From positions 1 through 15,940 of the forward strand of contig JAQXNQ010000327.1 of assembly GCA_029098085.1 (NCBI GenBank): a stretch of DNA of 15,940 nucleotides, in the 5' to 3' direction. Origin of the DNA: Oscillospiraceae bacterium (GTDB lineage Bacteria; Bacillota; Clostridia; Oscillospirales; Ruminococcaceae). The notes under the pieces are model-generated. The model worked only from the letters and a program-made list of their open reading frames with translations. It made no database searches and was not told the DNA's origin. The translations under genes were made by a program, and so were the position numbers. This document shows positions 13,399 to 15,940 of the stretch, piece after piece. Each line of letters begins with the position of its first letter. Positions within the stretch are counted from its first letter, which is position 1.

Positions 13399-14586
13399 TT
13401 ATTTTGCGTAATTGTCGAAATAGCCCTGGATCAGGATGATGGGAGTGCCCTTGTCGCCGCTGCCGCTGGTCAGGTCGCAGAGACTGCCGATCAGATCGGT
13501 CAGGCGGCGGGGGGTAGTGCCCTGGCTGGCCATGCTGCCCTTCAGGTCGCCGTCCTTGGCGGCGATGCTCTTGCGGATGGCCTCGGTCAGCGCTTCGCCG
13601 GACAGACCGGCGAAGTCATTGTCCGCCAGATACTTGAGCTTCAGCTCGTTGGGCTGACCCTCCAGACCGGCGGTGTAGGCGGGGCTGACCACCGGATCGG
13701 CCAGCTCCCAGATCTTGCCGACGGGATCCTTGAAGGCGCCGTCGCCGTAGACCATGACCTCAATGTGGGCGCCGGTGGCTTCGATCAGGCTGGCCTGCAG
13801 CCGGGCCACAAAGTCCTCGCAGTTTCTGGGGAAGAGCTTGACGGTCTCCTCGGTGGCCTTGTTGCTGCCCAGCAGGCCGAACTTCTCGTTCCAGCCGCTG
13901 CCGTCCACACTTTCGGTGAGGATGTCGGACAGGGTCAGCACCTTCTCGGCGCCGGCAGCCAGCAGACGGCGCTTGCTGCGCTCTCTGGTGTGGATGTCGC
14001 AGCAGAGGATGTTTTTGGTGTAGGGCAGCAGCGCGGTCACGTTGTTGCCAAAGATAAATTCTACTTCACAGCCCTGCTCCCGGAACAGCTCGCCGTAGTA
14101 CTCCACATAGTCCACGCCGGTGAAGGGATGCTTCACATAGCCGAACAGCTCGCGGTAGCGCTGCAGATCCAGCACGTCGCTCCAAGGGTTGACGCCCTTC
14201 TCGTCCAGCAGATCCTCGTCGAACAGATGGTTGCCCACCTCATCGGAGGGGTAGCTCATCAGCAGATAGACCTTCTTGAAAGCCTTGGCGATGCCCTTGA
14301 GGCAGATGGCAATGCGGTTACGGCTGAGGATGGGGAAGGACAGACCGATGGTGTCCACGCCGAACTTGGCCTGGCAGTCCTTGACAATGGCGTCGATGGA
14401 GGCGTAGTTGCCCTGAGCACGGGCTACGACCGCTTCGGTGACGGCGACGATGTCCCGGTCAGCGAAGGTGATGTGCTGCTCTTCGCCGCAGGCGACGATG
14501 CTCTCGGTGACGATTTTGACAAGGTCGTCCCCCTCCCGGATGACGGGGCAGCGGACGCCGCGGGAAATGGTACCTACAGTTCTCAT
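13399..14586 (-). CDS. Coenzyme F420-0:L-glutamate ligase family protein
   Basis: The 395-residue protein resembles the CofE/FbiB-N family as found in many Clostridia. It starts with RTVGTISRGVRCPVIREGDDLVKIVTESI, then has ADRDIVAVTEAVVARAQGN and later GNHLFDEDLLDEKG. CofE adds glutamate to F420-0 with GTP in archaea and actinobacteria, where the protein is about 250 residues; this one is much longer, with extra sequence after about 250. No other F420 gene (cofC, cofD, fbiC) is in the window, so the real substrate is open: an amide-forming ligase on another molecule is possible. ATG 14586 has AGGAG 8 bases upstream and a promoter 60-90 bases upstream; it appears monocistronic. Confidence 0.78.
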   Translation of the reverse strand: MRTVGTISRGVRCPVIREGDDLVKIVTESIVACGEEQHITFADRDIVAVTEAVVARAQGNYASIDAIVKDCQAKFGVDTIGLSFPILSRNRIAICLKGIAKAFKKVYLLMSYPSDEVGNHLFDEDLLDEKGVNPWSDVLDLQRYRELFGYVKHPFTGVDYVEYYGELFREQGCEVEFIFGNNVTALLPYTKNILCCDIHTRERSKRRLLAAGAEKVLTLSDILTESVDGSGWNEKFGLLGSNKATEETVKLFPRNCEDFVARLQASLIEATGAHIEVMVYGDGAFKDPVGKIWELADPVVSPAYTAGLEGQPNELKLKYLADNDFAGLSGEALTEAIRKSIAAKDGDLKGSMASQGTTPRRLTDLIGSLCDLTSGSGDKGTPIILIQGYFDNYAK

Positions 14587-14644
14587 ATGGCAGTCTCCTG
14601 TTTCAGAAAGAATTTGTCCGCCCAACAAAGGGGGCGCTGCTTCT

Positions 14645-14673
14645 ATTATAATACAAAATTCTCTCTGAAACAA
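14645..14673 (-). promoter_or_regulatory. Promoter of the glutamate-ligase-like gene
   Basis: On the minus strand a perfect TATAAT (14650-14645) is preceded by TTGTTT (14673-14668) with a 17-base spacer. The surroundings are AT-rich. Transcription would start near 14638, about 50 bases before the ATG at 14586. Confidence 0.75.
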
Positions 14674-14694
14674 CGAAAATTCGAAATTATTGTC

Positions 14695-14706
14695 CGGAAA
14701 TTTCCG
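14695..14706. promoter_or_regulatory. 12-base perfect palindrome upstream of the promoter
   Basis: CGGAAATTTCCG is a perfect palindrome about 20 bases upstream of the -35 of the ligase-like gene and 36 bases after the stop of the gene to the right. It could be an operator. It could also be a weak transcript end for the upstream gene, though it lacks a T-run. Confidence 0.4.
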
Positions 14707-14742
14707 AAAAACTCCTCATTTCCCTTTTTTGACGGTGGAATT

Positions 14743-15940
14743 TCACTCTTCTCCGCCCGCCGGAAGGAGCTGCACCTGCTGAAATCCCCGGTAATCAGGG
14801 TAGGGCACCCGGCTGCTGCCCTGTTCATACGCCCAGTTATAGCGCCCCGCCTCCTGCTCCTTTCTGCCACCGGCATTCTGCAGACAGCCCAGGGCTCTGA
14901 GCCCGTCAGTGTCCACCGCGTACAGTTGGATGCTGGCGCCCCACCAGTCACTTGCTTCAATAAAATAGAGGGTGCCGTCCTGCCAGAGCATCCAGTCATC
15001 CAGCCGGTCGCCGGAGGTGAGCGGGGCTGAGAAGGAGGTGTCCATCAGCAGCTCGGTACGGCCGTCCTCCGAAATCCGCAGCACAATGGCCCGGGATGCT
15101 TCGGCACTGTCGCCCTGCAGGATCAGCAGCAGGTTTCCCTGCACCCGGACGTGACAGGTATCCGGTACGCCGGACTGGGAGACGGCTATGTTTTCCTCGT
15201 AGGTGGTGACGATCCGGTCTTCGCAGAGCAGCGATTCCCCTAGGGAGAGAGGCTCGGTGGCAGAACCCGTTTCAGGATCGTACAGCCGCAGCGTCAGCGT
15301 CCCGTCTTCTGAGGAGAGGAGGGAAAACAGTCCCGGCTCTTCCAGCCAGTCCAGCCGCAGGACGATGGTGTCCCCCTCGCTGGAAATGGGCAGCTCAAAC
15401 AGCTGCTCCGGCTTTGCCATGCCGGTTTCGGGATTCAGGGCGGGCTCTCCCTCTTCATCCAGCGGAACCCGGAAGATGCCTGAGCTGCCGCCGTAGCGGA
15501 TCAGCTCTCCCTCCTCACCAGTTTCGGGATCGGCCCAGCGGCTGCCATGGAAGCTGTTGGGCAGGGTGAAGTACCAGCCGTCTTGCAGCTGGATGGCGGA
15601 AAGCTCCGCCGACAGGGGGGAGATGGAACCGGACATGCTGACCGCCCGGCCGGATTCCTCCACATAGATGCTGTCTTCCGGCCCCACCTCGCTCCAGAGC
15701 CAGGGAAACTCCATCTGCAGAAAGCCGAACGACTGGGACAGATTCACATAGTAGCTGTAGCGGTCCAGATAATCCCGGACAAAATTCCGGCCGTCGGGCA
15801 GGCTGTCAAGCCCCTCCAGGAGAATATCCGTGTAGGGGTCGCTCTGCAGGGAGCCGGAGTAGGCAGACGTCCAAAAGTCCGCTTCCCTGCTTCTTTCAAA
15901 GCCGCTGTGAAACCGGCTGTCGGTGCGGACACCGGTTTCG
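14743..15940 (-). CDS. Large protein of unknown function, C-terminal part (runs off the right edge)
   Basis: The reading frame is open from the right edge to a stop at 14743, giving 398 visible residues; the GTG at 15747 is internal, since coding sequence of the same character continues upstream of it. I do not recognise a family. The chain is acidic, rich in Trp, Tyr and Gly, and contains repeated strand-turn units such as LTLRLYDPETGSATEPLSL, LLLILQGDSAEASRAIVL and IQLYAVDTDGLRALGCL, which suggest a beta-propeller or similar all-beta fold of an extracellular protein. No membrane segment or sorting signal is visible at the C-terminus, and the N-terminus (any signal peptide) is outside the window. 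No clear terminator follows it before the next promoter. Confidence 0.75.
   Translation of the reverse strand, partial: ETGVRTDSRFHSGFERSREADFWTSAYSGSLQSDPYTDILLEGLDSLPDGRNFVRDYLDRYSYYVNLSQSFGFLQMEFPWLWSEVGPEDSIYVEESGRAVSMSGSISPLSAELSAIQLQDGWYFTLPNSFHGSRWADPETGEEGELIRYGGSSGIFRVPLDEEGEPALNPETGMAKPEQLFELPISSEGDTIVLRLDWLEEPGLFSLLSSEDGTLTLRLYDPETGSATEPLSLGESLLCEDRIVTTYEENIAVSQSGVPDTCHVRVQGNLLLILQGDSAEASRAIVLRISEDGRTELLMDTSFSAPLTSGDRLDDWMLWQDGTLYFIEASDWWGASIQLYAVDTDGLRALGCLQNAGGRKEQEAGRYNWAYEQGSSRVPYPDYRGFQQVQLLPAGGEE

Noticed and set aside
13348..15030. Long plus-strand open frame after pilT
   Set aside because: It lies opposite the glutamate-ligase-like gene and the unknown protein, both of which have better starts, ribosome sites or composition. 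It shows no family motif.
15745..15747. GTG at 15747 as the start of the right-edge gene
   Set aside because: The same frame stays open to the window edge with protein-like sequence (for example LLEGLDSLPDGRNFVRDYLDRYSYY upstream, shown here only in part as RDYLDRYSYY), so the GTG is internal.
1..15940. CRISPR arrays, tRNA or rRNA genes, insertion sequences, phage genes
   Set aside because: Nothing in the window shows spaced repeats, cloverleaf or rRNA signatures, transposase motifs or phage structural genes.

Overview
The window looks like chromosomal DNA of a fairly GC-rich Clostridia-type Firmicute, plausibly in the Oscillospiraceae (Ruminococcaceae) range. The grounds are strong AGGAGG-type ribosome binding sites, sigma-A-like TTGACA/TATAAT promoters, AT-rich promoter regions beside GC-rich genes, tightly overlapping operons, and genes typical of that group: a type I-beta DAHP synthase, a stand-alone prephenate dehydratase, and a long F420-0:glutamate-ligase homologue. 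The lineage is an inference from gene content; there is no rRNA or other marker here.

Bases 1-6390 (minus strand) hold a near-complete aromatic amino acid operon, transcribed in the order aroF-aroB-aroA-aroC-pheA-aroK-aroE, with aroE cut off by the window edge. Most genes overlap by 4-13 bases or are 15 bases apart; only aroC-pheA has a larger gap (61 bases). Together they take erythrose-4-phosphate and PEP to chorismate, and prephenate to phenylpyruvate. Upstream lies a classic attenuator: a good promoter, a 37-codon leader peptide with five Phe codons and one Trp codon within 11 residues, then a perfect 13-bp hairpin with a T-tract. The operon is therefore probably controlled by phenylalanine supply through ribosome stalling.

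Bases 6390-6748 are a divergent, AT-rich promoter region with a second strong promoter facing right. It drives a plus-strand group (6748-9519): a small protein of unknown function, a winged-helix/BTAD (SARP-like) regulator with a degenerate GGDEF-like tail, and a lipoprotein with an intact transglutaminase-type Cys-His-Asp triad. A strong intrinsic terminator follows.

Only 16 bases after that terminator starts a compact pilus/pseudopilus-like cluster (9582-13351): a PilC/GspF-type inner-membrane platform protein, four small proteins each with one N-terminal membrane segment (pilin- or minor-pseudopilin-like, none with a canonical prepilin site), and a PilT-type ATPase. No PilB-type assembly ATPase, prepilin peptidase or clear major pilin is present. 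This is the least conventional part of the window.

Bases 13399-15940 (minus strand) carry a homologue of coenzyme F420-0:L-glutamate ligase with its own promoter, and the C-terminal part of a large unrecognised protein that runs off the right edge.

I saw no rRNA, tRNA, insertion sequence, phage gene or CRISPR array.
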